This document shows, piece after piece, positions 15,904-26,843 of a stretch of DNA of 64,000 nt (the first letter of the stretch is position 1; each line of letters starts with the position of its first letter). The stretch is from Paraburkholderia sabiae. GTDB lineage: Bacteria; Pseudomonadota; Gammaproteobacteria; Burkholderiales; Burkholderiaceae. The notes beneath the pieces are model-generated. The model ran no database searches. It was not told the origin of the DNA and was given only the letters and a program-made list of their open reading frames with translations. The position numbers were made by a program, and so were the translations under genes. Location: NCBI RefSeq assembly GCF_030412785.1, contig NZ_CP125296.1:1798001-1862000 (forward strand), in the 5' to 3' direction.

Positions 15904-17415
15904 TTACTTCGCAGTCGGCATCGCGAATTCGGCGCCCTTCTCGATGCTTTCCGACCAGCGCTGCATGATCGACTTCTGCTTCGTATAGAAGCGCACGCCT
16001 TCTTCGCCATATGCGTGCGTATCGCCGAACAGGCTGCGCTTCCAGCCGCCGAAGCCGTGCCATGCCATCGGCACAGGAATCGGAACATTGATGCCGACCA
16101 TGCCGACTTCGATGCGGCGGCCGAACTCGCGCGCGATGTGGCCATCGCTCGTGAAGCACGCGACGCCGTTGCCGAACTCATGTGCGTTGATCAGTTCGAC
16201 GGCTTCCGTGAAGTCCTTGACGCGTACGCAAGCGAGCACCGGTCCGAAGATTTCTTCCTTGTAGATGCGCATCTCAGGTGTCACGTTGTCGAACAGCGTG
16301 CCGCCCGTGAAGAAGCCGTCTTCATGACCCGCCACCTTCAGACCGCGACCATCGACGACGAGCGTCGCGCCTTCCTTCACGCCCTCGGCGATATAGCCTT
16401 CGATCCGCTCCAGCGCCTGGCGCGTGACAATGGGACCCATTTCGGCGTCGGACTCCATGCCATTCTTCACGATCAGCGTGCGGGCACGCTCGGCGAGTCG
16501 CGGCATGATCTTCTCGGCCACGTCGCCGACCAGCAGTGCGACGGAGATCGCCATACAACGCTCGCCCGCCGAACCGTAGGCGGCGCCGATGAGTGCGTCG
16601 ACGGCCTTGTCGATATCGGCGTCGGGCATCACCACCATATGATTCTTCGCGCCGCCCAGCGCCTGCACACGCTTGCCGTGCTTCGCGCCCGTTTCGTAGA
16701 TGTAGTTCGCAATCGGCGTCGAACCGACGAAGCTCACAGCCTTCACAGCCGGATGCGTGAGGAGCGCATCGACGACGACCTTGTCGCCCTGCACGACGTT
16801 GAACACGCCATCGGGCAAGCCCGCTTCTTTCAGCAGTTCAGCCATGAACAGCGCCGCCGACGGATCGCGCTCGCTCGGCTTCAGGATGAACGTGTTGCCC
16901 GTTGCGATCGCGACCGGGAACATCCAGCACGGCACCATGCACGGAAAATTGAACGGCGTGATGCCCGCGACGACGCCCAGCGGCTGACGCATCGTCCAGT
17001 TGTCGATGCCCGTCGAGACCTGTTCCGTGTAGTCGCCCTTCAGCAGTTGGGGAATGCCGCACGCAAATTCGATCACGTCGATGCCGCGCGACACTTCGCC
17101 CTGCGCATCGGAGAAGACCTTGCCGTGCTCCGCCGTGATGATCGCTGCGAGTTCGTCGCGATGACGGTTCATCAGTTCAAGGAAACGCAGCATGACGCGC
17201 GCGCGCTTGATGGGCGGCGTGTCTGCCCACTTCGGAAACGCGGCCTTCGCACTCGCGACAGCCGCGTCGACATCGGCGGCTTCGCCGAGCAGCAGCTTGC
17301 GGGCTCGCGCGCCCGTCGCCGGATTGAAAACGGCCTGACTACGGCTTCCCGTTCCGTTGACGCGCTGGCCGTGAATGAAATGACCCACATCTGCGCTGTC
17401 GGTAAAAGCTTGCAT
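15904..17415 (-). CDS. mmsA: Methylmalonate-semialdehyde dehydrogenase (CoA-acylating)
   Basis: A 503-residue aldehyde dehydrogenase. It has the NAD-binding region, the [16 protein letters not shown] motif characteristic of MmsA/Iol[19 protein letters not shown], and the catalytic Cys in GSAGERCMA. It converts methylmalonate semialdehyde or malonate semialdehyde to propionyl- or acetyl-CoA in valine, thymine, beta-alanine or inositol breakdown. The length fits the family (about 500). The ATG at 17415 follows GGAGGAG; the longer upstream frame was rejected. It is divergent from a LysR gene, probably its regulator. mmsB is not adjacent. Confidence 0.92.
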   Translation of the reverse strand: MQAFTDSADVGHFIHGQRVNGTGSRSQAVFNPATGARARKLLLGEAADVDAAVASAKAAFPKWADTPPIKRARVMLRFLELMNRHRDELAAIITAEHGKVFSDAQGEVSRGIDVIEFACGIPQLLKGDYTEQVSTGIDNWTMRQPLGVVAGITPFNFPCMVPCWMFPVAIATGNTFILKPSERDPSAALFMAELLKEAGLPDGVFNVVQGDKVVVDALLTHPAVKAVSFVGSTPIANYIYETGAKHGKRVQALGGAKNHMVVMPDADIDKAVDALIGAAYGSAGERCMAISVALLVGDVAEKIMPRLAERARTLIVKNGMESDAEMGPIVTRQALERIEGYIAEGVKEGATLVVDGRGLKVAGHEDGFFTGGTLFDNVTPEMRIYKEEIFGPVLACVRVKDFTEAVELINAHEFGNGVACFTSDGHIAREFGRRIEVGMVGINVPIPVPMAWHGFGGWKRSLFGDTHAYGEEGVRFYTKQKSIMQRWSESIEKGAEFAMPTAK

Positions 17416-17486
17416 GTCGCTCCTCCTTCGTGATTGGCGTTGATTGAAGTGTAGAAAGCAGCGGACACGCTGGAAAGAGGCTAACA

Positions 17487-18464
17487 TTGAAATCAATGTT
17501 TGCCACCGTGAACAATCAGTGTATGGAAACGCAAAATATCGAAGATCTGTGGACGCATCTGCACTGGCTCACGATGCTCGCCGAACAGGGCACCTACACG
17601 GCCGCCGCCGCGCGCCTCGGTGTGAGCAAGGCGGCGATGAGCCAGCGCATTTCCGAACTGGAGCGCGCGGCCGGTATTTCGCTCGTGCAGCGCACGACGC
17701 GCAGCGTGCGTCTGACGGAAGCCGGCCAGCAACTCGTCGACGCCACGCGCGGCCAGTATGCGCAGATCGCGGCGAGCTTCGCGCAGGTCCGCGAACTGTC
17801 GGGCGTGCCGCGCGGACAGGTGCGCGTCACGGCGCCCGTCGCATTTGCGCGGCAGCAACTGGTGCCGAAACTGCCGGAATTTCTGTCGGCGAATCCGGCG
17901 GTTCGCGTGCAACTGGAAGTGTCGGATCGCATTGTGTCGCTTGCCACGGAGGGCTTCGATCTCGCGGTCCGTCACAGCGCGGAGCCGCCCGATACACACG
18001 TCGCGTGGAAACTGTGCGACACGCATTCCGTGATCGTCGCGACGCGTGCGTATTTGCGCAAGCGCGGCACGCCGAAGTCGCCCGACGATCTCGCCGCGCA
18101 CGATTGCCTGTTTTATCCGCGCTCGACGGGTGAACCGATGTGGTCGTTCGAACGCAAGACGGCGCGCAAGAACGCCGCGCGGCCCATCACGTTGCCCGTC
18201 AAAGGCCAGTTCTGCGCGAACAACAGCGAGACGCTGCGCGACGCCGCGCTCGAAAGCCTCGGCATTGCGCTCGTGCCGGATTTCACCGCGCAGGCCGCCG
18301 TGCAGGCGGGGAAGCTGGTGGTCGTGCTGCCCGACTGGCGCGTGACGGGGGCGTTTGCCGAGCAGTTGTATATCGTGCGGCCTTACGCGTCGCATGTGCC
18401 GCGCGCGGTTGGGCTGTTTGTCGGCTATTTGCGCGAGCGTTTTGCCAATGGGTTTCCTGTTTGA
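17487..18464 (+). CDS. LysR-family regulator divergent from mmsA
   Basis: A LysR-type regulator of up to 325 residues. The helix-turn-helix is in [32 protein letters not shown], followed by [13 protein letters not shown] and a ligand-binding domain typical of the CrgA/DmlR group. The start is uncertain: TTG at 17487 has AGAGG 6 nt upstream and is used here, while ATG at 17496 or 17523 would give shorter proteins with no ribosome-binding site. The 71-bp divergent gap with mmsA suggests it controls mmsA. Confidence 0.85.
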   Translation: MKSMFATVNNQCMETQNIEDLWTHLHWLTMLAEQGTYTAAAARLGVSKAAMSQRISELERAAGISLVQRTTRSVRLTEAGQQLVDATRGQYAQIAASFAQVRELSGVPRGQVRVTAPVAFARQQLVPKLPEFLSANPAVRVQLEVSDRIVSLATEGFDLAVRHSAEPPDTHVAWKLCDTHSVIVATRAYLRKRGTPKSPDDLAAHDCLFYPRSTGEPMWSFERKTARKNAARPITLPVKGQFCANNSETLRDAALESLGIALVPDFTAQAAVQAGKLVVVLPDWRVTGAFAEQLYIVRPYASHVPRAVGLFVGYLRERFANGFPV

Positions 18465-18535
18465 TGGATCACACTCGCAGCCGGGATGACTGGCGCTGCC
18501 GACCCGGCTTTCGTGTTCCTGTGCACGGCAGCGCG

Positions 18536-18808
18536 TCATTCTCTCGGCGCCGAGTCAGATTGCTGAGTCACGGTGACGTACTGCTTGAGTTCCGGCTGAT
18601 CGATCGCCAGCAACAAGAGCACTGCCCCGCCGAGTTGCCTCGCGAACTCATCGTCCAGCGAAAACGAGCGTTCTTCAAGGGACCACGGCATCACGAGTGC
18701 TCGCTGCCTCAGCGCGGCAGCCGCGTCCCGGTCGACGGTGCATGTTTGTATCTGTTGACCGTCCTCGTCGTAGGTAATCAATACACAGCGCGGACCGCGT
18801 TTGCTCAT
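18536..18808 (-). CDS. Small hypothetical protein, candidate immunity partner
   Basis: A 90-residue soluble acidic protein with no signal peptide (MSKRGPRCVLITYDEDG... ending QQSDSAPRE). No family is recognised. The ATG overlaps the upstream gene's TGA (ATGA at 18805-18808) and follows AAGGGGAA, so the two are translationally coupled. The coupling to a polymorphic-toxin-like protein suggests an immunity or accessory role, but this is inference from context only. Confidence 0.65.
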   Translation of the reverse strand: MSKRGPRCVLITYDEDGQQIQTCTVDRDAAAALRQRALVMPWSLEERSFSLDDEFARQLGGAVLLLLAIDQPELKQYVTVTQQSDSAPRE

Positions 18809-19602
18809 CCCATTCCCCTTAAACAATATGCGTAACGGTTCATTGCGCGCTCTTTGCACACGCTCCAGGCAGACCGATTCATCGCGGCGTAAGCACCGCA
18901 CTCAGCCATGTCAGCTTCGTATTGCATTTCGCATTCAGCCTCCTCTGCCGGAGTAAGGAATACCCCCACATCCTGTTCTGCATCGCCGATGGCGTCCGGC
19001 GCATAGTCGAACGGCTGCGCATCGCTGAGCAGCGTTGGCTCGCCGGCATCGTCAGCAAGCGCCGAGATATCACCCGCTCCATCGTCGACGGCGACCGCCG
19101 CTTCGCCGCGAGAACTGTTGAGCGCGGTGGCGATACTGCCATCGGGCAGCACATCGCCCGGATTGGCCTGCCATTTTGCAAGCCAGTCATTGGGTGGCAT
19201 ACGCAGCCGTGCGAGGCCCGCGGAGTAAGAGGCAGCGCATGCGAGGCGGGACGCGCCTTTGAAGAGCTGAGACGGCGTGAAGGTCGCCACGCGCGGCTTC
19301 GGGTTGCTGCTTCCGCTACTGCCCGCCCCCGTGTAACGCGGCGGATCGGGTATCGCGACAATATCGCCCGTCTCGATCGCGCGCCTGACCTTAAACATCG
19401 CATCCGCCGCCGTCTCGCTATCGAGGCCGAGAAGACCGCACAGTTCACGCATCAACGCGTCATCACGGCTCCAGACGAACGCGTCAGCCAGAAATGCTTT
19501 CGTGGCATCGGCAGCGCGCTGCTTATCGGCATATCGCACGAAAGCATCGCGACGAAGGCGCAATGTCAGCGAGCGATCGGCCAGCCTGATTTCTTTACCC
19601 AC
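18805..19602 (-). CDS. Putative polymorphic-toxin-like (secretion-system effector-type) protein
   Basis: A 265-residue protein. The charged N-terminal part is IRLADRSLTLRLRRDAFVRYAD, followed by a disordered linker with GAGSSGSSNPKPRVATFTPSQLFKG and an acidic middle. It ends with a Cys-spaced C-terminal motif, CEMQYEADMAECGAYAAM ... CKERAMNRYAYCLRG. This layout recalls short Burkholderiales polymorphic-toxin/type VI effector-associated proteins (from memory, not searched). No catalytic motif can be named. The GTG at 19602 has GGAGG 5 nt upstream and was preferred to a TTG at 19713. It is coupled to the 90-aa gene downstream. Confidence 0.6.
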   Translation of the reverse strand: MGKEIRLADRSLTLRLRRDAFVRYADKQRAADATKAFLADAFVWSRDDALMRELCGLLGLDSETAADAMFKVRRAIETGDIVAIPDPPRYTGAGSSGSSNPKPRVATFTPSQLFKGASRLACAASYSAGLARLRMPPNDWLAKWQANPGDVLPDGSIATALNSSRGEAAVAVDDGAGDISALADDAGEPTLLSDAQPFDYAPDAIGDAEQDVGVFLTPAEEAECEMQYEADMAECGAYAAMNRSAWSVCKERAMNRYAYCLRGMG

Positions 19603-19759
19603 CCCTTCCTCCGCGCGACTGGACAGAGCGGATATACCTAGCACAACGGCACATCTTGTTTGCAAAACTTCGTCAATTTGCCGGGCTTCGCGACGTGCCA
19701 ACCGCCAACGCAAGCGCGTCTTTTCTCTCCACTTTCGCGCAGGGAAAACACCCGCCGCG

Positions 19760-20599
19760 CTAAACCCCGACTCCCTCCGAATAGCTGGAAATCAACGACT
19801 TCACACGTCGTTCCGCCTCGTCTGATGCGGGCGTGTAGACCACGAGACTGAGATCCGGCCGCCCATGCACGGCGAACGCCGAATACTCCAGTTCGATCAA
19901 TCCCAGCACGGGATGCACGATCGACTTCGAGCCTTCTTCGTTGGCGCTCACGTCCTTGGCGCGCCACAGCGCGTCGAACTCGGGACTCTGCTCACTCAGT
20001 TCATCGACGAAAGCCTGAATGCTCTTCGCCGCGCCGCTGCGCGCCACATCCGCGCGAAATGCGGCCACCACGAACCGCGCGACACTCGGCCAATCGGGCT
20101 GCGCGGCACGCACATGAGGATCGAGAAAGATGAGCCGCAAGATGTTGCGATCGCGTGGCTCGAGCGCCGAGTAATCGGTCAGCACCGCTTGCGCCGCGCG
20201 ATTCCACGCGACGATATCCCACGTCGACGTTCTCACGACGGCGGGACTGAATTCCATCGCGTCGAGCACGCGCTGCATGCGCGGCGACACGCTGTCGGGA
20301 ACCTGATAACGGACATCGGGCGCACGCCCTAGGCCGATCAGAAACAGATGCTCGCGCTCGACGTCCGTCAGCATCAACGCGCGCGCAATGCGGTCCAGCA
20401 CGTTCGCCGACGGCGCGCCGCCGCGTCCCTGTTCGAGCCACGTGTACCACGTCGCGCTCACGTTCGCGCGCTGCGCGACCTCTTCGCGCCGCAGTCCCGG
20501 CGTGCGACGGCGCGCGACGGGCAGCCCCAGCGCCGCCGGATCGAGCTTAGTGCGGCGGTCTCTCAGATACGTGCCGAGCGGATTGTCGTTTGCGTCCAT
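19760..20599 (-). CDS. XRE-family regulator with MmyB-like ligand-binding domain
   Basis: A 279-residue regulator. The N-terminal helix-turn-helix (about 10-80) carries [29 protein letters not shown], the hallmark of the MmyB-associated XRE group. It is followed by a PAS-like MmyB ligand-binding domain with [20 protein letters not shown] (about 125-145) and [23 protein letters not shown]. Relatives control adjacent dehydrogenase/reductase genes, and here an NAD-dependent epimerase is divergently transcribed 100 bp away. The ATG at 20599 begins MDANDNPLG. Confidence 0.88.
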   Translation of the reverse strand: MDANDNPLGTYLRDRRTKLDPAALGLPVARRRTPGLRREEVAQRANVSATWYTWLEQGRGGAPSANVLDRIARALMLTDVEREHLFLIGLGRAPDVRYQVPDSVSPRMQRVLDAMEFSPAVVRTSTWDIVAWNRAAQAVLTDYSALEPRDRNILRLIFLDPHVRAAQPDWPSVARFVVAAFRADVARSGAAKSIQAFVDELSEQSPEFDALWRAKDVSANEEGSKSIVHPVLGLIELEYSAFAVHGRPDLSLVVYTPASDEAERRVKSLISSYSEGVGV

Positions 20600-20698
20600 G
20601 CTTATCCTGTTAGTCCGTATACCTGTAAAACGTCACTACTTCACCCCGATACGCGATGCATAGATAGTAATCCCTCATCGATAGAGGAGGATTTCACC

Positions 20699-21589
20699 AT
20701 GCGTGTCTTCGTGACGGGAGCAACGGGATTCGTCGGCTCGGCGGTGGTCGGCGAGCTGGTCGGTGCGGGTCATCAGGTGCTGGGTTTGGCTCGCAGCGAT
20801 GCCGGCGCGCAAGCGCTCGCCGCAGTGGGCGCGCAAGTGCAGCGCGGATCGCTCGAAGATCTCGACGCGCTCAAACGCGGCGCAGCGCAAGCGGATGCCG
20901 TCGTGCATACCGCGTTCATTCACGACTTCTCGAAGTTCGCCGAGAACTGCGAGACCGACAGGCGCGCGATCGAAGCGCTCGCCTCGGTCGTCGGTGTTGA
21001 GCGTCCGCTGATCGTGACGTCGGGTCTTTCGCTGAAGCCATCAGGCCCGCTCGCTACCGAGGACGATGATGCGATGCCCGCGTCGGCGGCATATCCGCGG
21101 CTGTCTGAGGCAACGGCCATGTCGCTGGTCGAGCGCGGTGTGCAGGCGTCGGTAGTGCGGCTGCCGCCTTCCGTGCATGGCGACGGCGACCATGCGTTCG
21201 CGCCGATGCTGATCGCGCTCGCACGTGAGAAAGGCGTGTCGGCGTATATCGGCGAAGGGCTGAACCGTTGGCCCGCCGTGCATCGGCTGGATGCCGCGAG
21301 AGTCTATCGGCTGGCATTGGAGCGCGGCAACGGTCCCGCGCGCTATCACGCGGTCGCCGATGAAGGCGTGCCGTTCAAGGAGATCGCGGAAGTGATCGGA
21401 CGTCGGCTGAATGTGCCCGTGGTCTCGCTGTCAGCCGATGAAGTCGCGCAGCATTTCGGCTGGTTCGCGGTGTTCGCGGGAATGGGCGTGCCGGCGTCGA
21501 GCGAGAAAACGCGCGCGCTGCTGGACTGGCAGCCGAAGCAGGCCGGGTTGCTCGCCGATATCGACCATCCGCGTTATTTCGCAAAGTAA
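20699..21589 (+). CDS. NAD(P)-dependent epimerase/dehydratase (extended SDR)
   Basis: A 296-residue Rossmann protein with the N-terminal dinucleotide motif [10 protein letters not shown] (5-14), an acidic/Arg pair after strand 2 (LARSDAG) and an atypical active-site region ([12 protein letters not shown], where YxxxK is not conserved as such: Tyr is followed by PRLSE). Proteins of this type are usually annotated as SDR oxidoreductases of unknown substrate. An excellent ribosome-binding site (AGAGGAGG) precedes the ATG. It is divergent from the XRE regulator, its likely controller. Confidence 0.85.
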   Translation: MRVFVTGATGFVGSAVVGELVGAGHQVLGLARSDAGAQALAAVGAQVQRGSLEDLDALKRGAAQADAVVHTAFIHDFSKFAENCETDRRAIEALASVVGVERPLIVTSGLSLKPSGPLATEDDDAMPASAAYPRLSEATAMSLVERGVQASVVRLPPSVHGDGDHAFAPMLIALAREKGVSAYIGEGLNRWPAVHRLDAARVYRLALERGNGPARYHAVADEGVPFKEIAEVIGRRLNVPVVSLSADEVAQHFGWFAVFAGMGVPASSEKTRALLDWQPKQAGLLADIDHPRYFAK

Positions 21590-21635
21590 GAAGAAGCGAT
21601 ACGGGCTCTTCGCGGGCCCATATCGCCGGTCAACC

Positions 21636-23537
21636 TCACACCGTCTCTGCCGACTTCAACCGGAACGCCGACACCGCCTCATCCAGTTGCCGCCCCTGAT
21701 CTTCGAGCGAACGCGACGCAGCCGCCGCCTGCTCCACCAGCGCGGCGTTCTGCTGCGTGACGTCATCCATCTGCGTGATCGCGAGATTCACCTGCGCGAT
21801 GCCGCGGCTCTGTTCTTCCGACGCCGCCGCGATCTCGCTCATGATTGCCGTGACCTGGCCGACGGCGCGCGTGACTTCCGTCATCGTCGCGCCCGCTTCG
21901 CCCGCGAGCGACGAGCCGTCGCGGATCCGGTCGACGGATGCGCCGATCAGTTCCTTGATCTCCTTCGCCGCGCTCGACGAGCGCTGCGCGAGGCTGCGCA
22001 CTTCGCTCGCGACCACCGCGAAGCCGCGGCCGTGCTCGCCCGCACGCGCCGATTCGACGGCGGCATTGAGCGCGAGAATATTCGTCTGGAACGCGATGCC
22101 TTCGATTAAACCTGTGATATCGGCGATGCGGTTCGAACTCTGGCTGATGTCGGTCATCGTCGATACGACGCGCTCGACGGCTTCGTGACTGCGGCGCGCC
22201 ACATTGGAGGCATCGCTCGCAAGCGTGCTCGCCTGACGTGCGCTCTCGGCGTTCTGTTTGACAGCCGCCGTCAGTTCTTCCATGCTCGCGGCTGTTTCTT
22301 CGAGCGCCGCAGCCTGCTGCTCGGTGCGCGCCGACAGATCCGCGTTGCCCGCTGAAATCTCGCCCGTCGCCGTGCGCAGCAGCGCGCTGCTGCCGCGAAT
22401 TTCCAGCAGCACGCCATTCAGCTTCTCGACGAACGCATTGAACTGCACGGCGAGCACACCGACTTCGTCGTTGCTGCCGACAGGCAAACGTCGCGTGAGA
22501 TCGCCGTCGCCGGAAGCGATGTCCTGCATGTTGTTCGACAGCTGACGCAGCGGCGCTGTCAAACGTCTGCCGAGCGCCGTCGTCAGCGAAAGCGCGACCA
22601 GCAGCACGACGACACCCACGCCGATCAGCATCGCGCTCAGCCGGTTCGCCGACGCCATCATCTCAGCATGCGGAATCAGGCCGATGTACTTCCAGCCGAG
22701 TTCAGGCGATGTGTACACAACGGTATCGTAACGGTCACCGCCGATATCGACGGCCAGCGTGCCGTTCGCCAATGCCGCGAGATCGCGATAGCCGTCGCCG
22801 AGATCCTTCAGCGCCTTGAAGTTGTGCGCGGCATCGTGCGGATCGACGAGCACCGTGCCGCTGTCCTCGACGACCATCAGATAGCCCGTTTCGCCGAAGC
22901 GCACCTGGCCGATCATCTTCGCGAAGCCGTCGAGCGAAATGTCCATGCCGAGCACGCCGAGCGGCTTGCCTTGCGCGTTCTGGATCGACCGCACGAAGCT
23001 GATGATCACGTTGTTGTCGCCGCCCGAGTTCGCATACGCGGCCGTGCGCCGCACGCCGCCCGCCGCCTGCATGCCTTGCACGTACCACGGACGCTCGCGC
23101 GGATCGTAGTGATCGCTCGTGAACTTGCCCTTCGGCCATTGCACGTAGCCGCCCCACTGCGTGCCCGCATACACGTAGCGCAGGTCGGGATGACTGTCGC
23201 CGAAACGTTGCAGCAGATGAAAGATGTCCGTCTCGACGCCGCCGTTAGTGTCGGGCGTCATCTGTCCGCCGTGTGTCAGGTAGTTGGTGACCGACTGGTC
23301 CGCGGATTGCACGAGCGGCAGGTCCGACAGAAACACGACGTTGTCGTGAATCCGCTTGAAGGTCTCGCGCAGGCTGCCGTCGATCTGCCGGATCTGGCCG
23401 AAGCCGGCGTCGTTGAAGTTGTCGACGGCCTGACGGCGGACATTGAGAGTCGCGTACAGCGTAATGGCCAACATGGTCGCGGCAAGCGCCACGCCGAAGA
23501 TGAGACTCAGTTTGACTGCGATGGAGCGCATGCCCAT
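21636..23537 (-). CDS. Methyl-accepting chemotaxis protein with dCache sensor
   Basis: A 633-residue chemoreceptor. TM1 is at about 8-30, followed by a large periplasmic dCache-type domain (about 35-275, including [17 protein letters not shown] and [17 protein letters not shown]), TM2 (about 292-312), HAMP (about 313-365) and a signalling domain with the hairpin tip [32 protein letters not shown]. The C terminus (RLKSAETV) lacks a CheR-tethering pentapeptide. The RPWY region resembles amino-acid or carboxylate-binding dCache domains, but the ligand cannot be fixed. It is monocistronic, convergent with the epimerase gene. Confidence 0.93.
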   Translation of the reverse strand: MGMRSIAVKLSLIFGVALAATMLAITLYATLNVRRQAVDNFNDAGFGQIRQIDGSLRETFKRIHDNVVFLSDLPLVQSADQSVTNYLTHGGQMTPDTNGGVETDIFHLLQRFGDSHPDLRYVYAGTQWGGYVQWPKGKFTSDHYDPRERPWYVQGMQAAGGVRRTAAYANSGGDNNVIISFVRSIQNAQGKPLGVLGMDISLDGFAKMIGQVRFGETGYLMVVEDSGTVLVDPHDAAHNFKALKDLGDGYRDLAALANGTLAVDIGGDRYDTVVYTSPELGWKYIGLIPHAEMMASANRLSAMLIGVGVVVLLVALSLTTALGRRLTAPLRQLSNNMQDIASGDGDLTRRLPVGSNDEVGVLAVQFNAFVEKLNGVLLEIRGSSALLRTATGEISAGNADLSARTEQQAAALEETAASMEELTAAVKQNAESARQASTLASDASNVARRSHEAVERVVSTMTDISQSSNRIADITGLIEGIAFQTNILALNAAVESARAGEHGRGFAVVASEVRSLAQRSSSAAKEIKELIGASVDRIRDGSSLAGEAGATMTEVTRAVGQVTAIMSEIAAASEEQSRGIAQVNLAITQMDDVTQQNAALVEQAAAASRSLEDQGRQLDEAVSAFRLKSAETV

Positions 23538-23954
23538 GCGTGATTCCCCGTCCGAATGCGTTGAGTGAGGCGGATTCCGGACGGCCTTAGCCGGGTCCAG
23601 GCTCGCGCCGTTTGCGTCTGCCGCCTATTACGGTCGCGCCGCGCAGGGTCTGAACGGAGTGCATTTTTTATAATTGACTCTATCCGATATGCATGTGCCT
23701 TCGAACCATCACCTCTATCGTTGCCGAAACCAGACTACAGCCGGACGACGCGTAAAGCTTGAACCTGGCAACTACACGCGATACTCGATCCGCGTCGGGC
23801 TATATCGCGCGCTTGAGCGCCCGCTGCGCAAGCGTGTATAAACGTTGAAAGAGCACTTCGCACCTCTATGCATGCTGCATTGGAATGCCGCATGCATCTC
23901 AACATGATGTATCCAACGCTCGCGCCACCGACGTAGAACGGAGCTTGCCTCACG

Positions 23955-26492
23955 ATGAATGCCAGCCAGGACAGACAGATCGATACGACCGACACCACCA
24001 CCCTGCTCAATCGCGAGCGCTCGACGAATGCCCGCCTGCGAAAGCTGATCGACGCGCATTCCAGAATCGCCGCGGCGAAGCTGGACCTCGACCGCTTCCT
24101 GTCGCTCGTCACCGATTCGCTGCTCGAACTGGTGCCTGCCGCGCATGCGTCGGTGGTCGAATGGGTCGATGGCGAGGACATGGTGTATCGCGCGTGCAGC
24201 GGCACGATCGCGCATCACGTCGGTCTGCGCCTCAAGCGCGACGGCAGCCTGTCGGGACTGTGCTCGCTGGAAAAGCATCTGCTGTACAGCGTCGATACGG
24301 CGGACGATCCGCGCGTCGATGCAGCCGCATGCCGACGCGTCGGCGCGGCGTCGATGATCGTCGCGCCGCTGCTGTATCAGTCGGAAGTCGCGGGTGTCGT
24401 CAAGTTGATGGCAGGCAGTGCGAGCGCCTTCTCGAACGAAGACATCGAGACGCTCGAACGGATCACGTCGCTCGTCGCGTCGGGCATGGCGCATCAGCGC
24501 GTATTCGCTGAGAACCGCGCGCTGATCGAGCAGAACACCATCACGATCGCGCGGCTGCGCACCGAAATCAGCCTGCGCGAAGCCGCCGACAGCAAGCTCG
24601 AAGCGTCGCTGCGCCGCCGCCGTCTCGTGCTCGACACGACGCACGACGCATTCGTCTGTACCGACGCCGACGGCATCATCATCGAATGGAACGATGCCGC
24701 GACGCGCACCTTCGGCTATGCGCGCGACGCCGTCATGGGACGCCCGATACTCGACACGCTGTTTCCCGCGCGCTGCAAGGCGCGCTACGCCGAACTCGAC
24801 GTGTTCAGGATCTCGCCGGAACCGCATCCGGAGGAATCCTCGCACCGCAGCCGCACGGAACTGATCGCGCGGCGCATCGACGGTAACGAGTTTCCCGCGG
24901 AACTGTCCGTGTGCCCCGTGCAGTTCGACGGACACGTCGAACTCGCGTACTTCGTGCGCGACGTCACCGAGCGTTTCAGCGCGCGCGAACTCGACAAGCG
25001 CTTTCGCGTGCTGGTCGACGCGATCAAGGACTATGCGATCACGATGCTCGACTCGCAAGGCAATATCACGACATGGAGCGCGGGCTCGACCCAGGTGATG
25101 GGCTATGCGCCGAACGAAGTGCTCGGCCAGTCGGCGTCGCTCTTTTACACGCCCGAAGATGTCGCGGCAGGCAGGCCGCAGCGCGATCTTCAACTCGCCG
25201 CGCGCGAAGGCCGCATCGAAATGGAAGAGTGGCGCGTGCGCAAGAACGGCACGATCTTCTGGGCGAACATCATCACGACGGCGCTGCGCGATCCGAACGG
25301 CGCGCTGCAGGGTTTCGCGAAGATCACGCGTGACATGTCGCGGCGGCGGCGCCTCGAAGAACTCGAAGCATCGAGCCAACGCATGAGCCAGTTCCTCGCA
25401 CTGCTCGGCCACGAACTGCGCAATCCGCTCGCGCCGCTGCGCAACGCGGTGAGCATGCTGCAACTGAAATCCGCCGATCATCACGGCTTCGTACCCGAGC
25501 ACGAACTGATCGACCGGCAGCTGTCGCATCTGACGCGGCTCGTCGACGATCTGCTCGACGCGGGGCGGGTCACGCTGGGACGCGTGCAGATCGAACCGAA
25601 GCCGGTGTCGATGCAGGCCATCGCGCAACTGAGCATCGAAGGCAGCGCGCCGCTGCTGGCCGCGCGCGACCAGACGCTCGATGTCGTGATGCCTGATACG
25701 CCGATGTATATCGAAGGCGATCTCACGCGGATGGTGCAGGTCGTGCAGAACCTGTTGAACAACGCGTCGAAGTTCAGTCCGGCGGGCGCGTCGATCGGCT
25801 TGCAGGTGTTCCGCTCGGGGCGGCTGCTCGCGATACGCATTTACGATTCGGGACGCGGCATCGATCCCGATGCGATCGATGCGATCTTCAACCTGTTCGT
25901 GCAGGAAACGCCGACGGAAGAACAGGCCGACAAGAGCGGGCTCGGCATCGGGCTGACGCTGGCGCGCGCGATCGTCGATCTGCACGGCGGCCATATCGAA
26001 GCGCACAGCGAAGGACGCGGCAAGGGCAGCGTGTTCACCGTGTGGCTGCCCGAATGCAATCATGTGATCGCCGACGAAGGCAAGCGCGACGAAGAGCCCG
26101 CGCCCGCGCAAGCCGTCGATCTGAAAGTGATGGTCGTCGACGACAACATCGATTCCGCCGACAGCATGGCGACGCTCGTGCAGGTGCTCGGCCACGAAGC
26201 GCACGCCGTGTACGACGGCGCAGCGGCCATCGATCTCGCGCACACGCTGCAACCCGATCTCGTGCTGCTCGATCTGTCGATGCCGAAGATGACGGGCTTC
26301 GAGGCTTTGCCGCATATCCGCAAGGCGCTTACCGCGTCGGGCGCCGTGATCGCGGCGATGACGGGGCTCGGCACGAGCGAAGACCGCGCGCGGACGGAAG
26401 CCGCCGGCTTCGACCTGCATCTGACCAAGCCCGTCGATCTGCCCGAGCTGGAAGGCGTGCTGCAGATTGCCGTCAAGCACGTGCGCGACTAG
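23955..26492 (+). CDS. Hybrid sensor histidine kinase (GAF-PAS-PAS-HisKA-HATPase-REC)
   Basis: An 845-residue soluble hybrid kinase. A GAF domain (about 45-180) is followed by a coiled segment and two PAS modules (about 215-335, 345-465). HisKA has its histidine in LALLGHELRNPLAPL (near 485), and HATPase has QNLLNNASKF, YDSGRGID and GLGIGLTLARAIVDLHGG. A C-terminal receiver (about 720-840) has acceptor Asp in LVLLDLSMPKM. No transmembrane segment is present, so it senses a cytoplasmic signal. No output regulator is adjacent. The start at 23955 has only a weak ribosome-binding site. Confidence 0.92.
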   Translation: MNASQDRQIDTTDTTTLLNRERSTNARLRKLIDAHSRIAAAKLDLDRFLSLVTDSLLELVPAAHASVVEWVDGEDMVYRACSGTIAHHVGLRLKRDGSLSGLCSLEKHLLYSVDTADDPRVDAAACRRVGAASMIVAPLLYQSEVAGVVKLMAGSASAFSNEDIETLERITSLVASGMAHQRVFAENRALIEQNTITIARLRTEISLREAADSKLEASLRRRRLVLDTTHDAFVCTDADGIIIEWNDAATRTFGYARDAVMGRPILDTLFPARCKARYAELDVFRISPEPHPEESSHRSRTELIARRIDGNEFPAELSVCPVQFDGHVELAYFVRDVTERFSARELDKRFRVLVDAIKDYAITMLDSQGNITTWSAGSTQVMGYAPNEVLGQSASLFYTPEDVAAGRPQRDLQLAAREGRIEMEEWRVRKNGTIFWANIITTALRDPNGALQGFAKITRDMSRRRRLEELEASSQRMSQFLALLGHELRNPLAPLRNAVSMLQLKSADHHGFVPEHELIDRQLSHLTRLVDDLLDAGRVTLGRVQIEPKPVSMQAIAQLSIEGSAPLLAARDQTLDVVMPDTPMYIEGDLTRMVQVVQNLLNNASKFSPAGASIGLQVFRSGRLLAIRIYDSGRGIDPDAIDAIFNLFVQETPTEEQADKSGLGIGLTLARAIVDLHGGHIEAHSEGRGKGSVFTVWLPECNHVIADEGKRDEEPAPAQAVDLKVMVVDDNIDSADSMATLVQVLGHEAHAVYDGAAAIDLAHTLQPDLVLLDLSMPKMTGFEALPHIRKALTASGAVIAAMTGLGTSEDRARTEAAGFDLHLTKPVDLPELEGVLQIAVKHVRD

Positions 26493-26594
26493 CGGCAGCC
26501 TTGCACCGGCGCACGCTTACCGATCCTTCCGGATGCTCAAGAAGCGAACTCCACGGACGTTACCGAGGACAGTACTTTCAAGCGAGGATCGAAC

Positions 26595-26843
26595 GTGGAA
26601 ACAGTCAACCCGGAACTTATCGCGCGGCTCGTGCGGATCAATCCTGTCGTGATCGTCAACGGCGAGACGTCGCGCTCGCTGCGCTATCACGGCAAGCGCA
26701 ACGTGCGCGCGCTGATGGGCTTTCTCGGCATGTATCGCGACATGCGCGCGCTGGTGTACAGCCATTCGGCAAGCGGCCGGCAGATGTGGCTTGATGTGCA
26801 GACGGGACGGGTGTCGCAATTGCCTGTACGGCTGCCGAATTGA
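26595..26843 (+). CDS. Small hypothetical protein (82 aa)
   Basis: An 82-residue basic protein starting at GTG with GAGG 8 nt upstream: METVNPELIARLVRINPVVIVNGETSRSLRYHG, ending in SGRQMWLDVQTGRVSQLPVRLPN. No signal peptide or known motif is present. It is 102 bp downstream of the hybrid kinase on the same strand and could be cotranscribed with it. The coding composition fits its neighbours. Confidence 0.6.
   Translation: METVNPELIARLVRINPVVIVNGETSRSLRYHGKRNVRALMGFLGMYRDMRALVYSHSASGRQMWLDVQTGRVSQLPVRLPN

Noticed and set aside
23772..26480. A long minus-strand frame opposite the hybrid kinase
   Set aside because: No motif, and the plus strand shows full GAF/PAS/kinase/receiver signatures.
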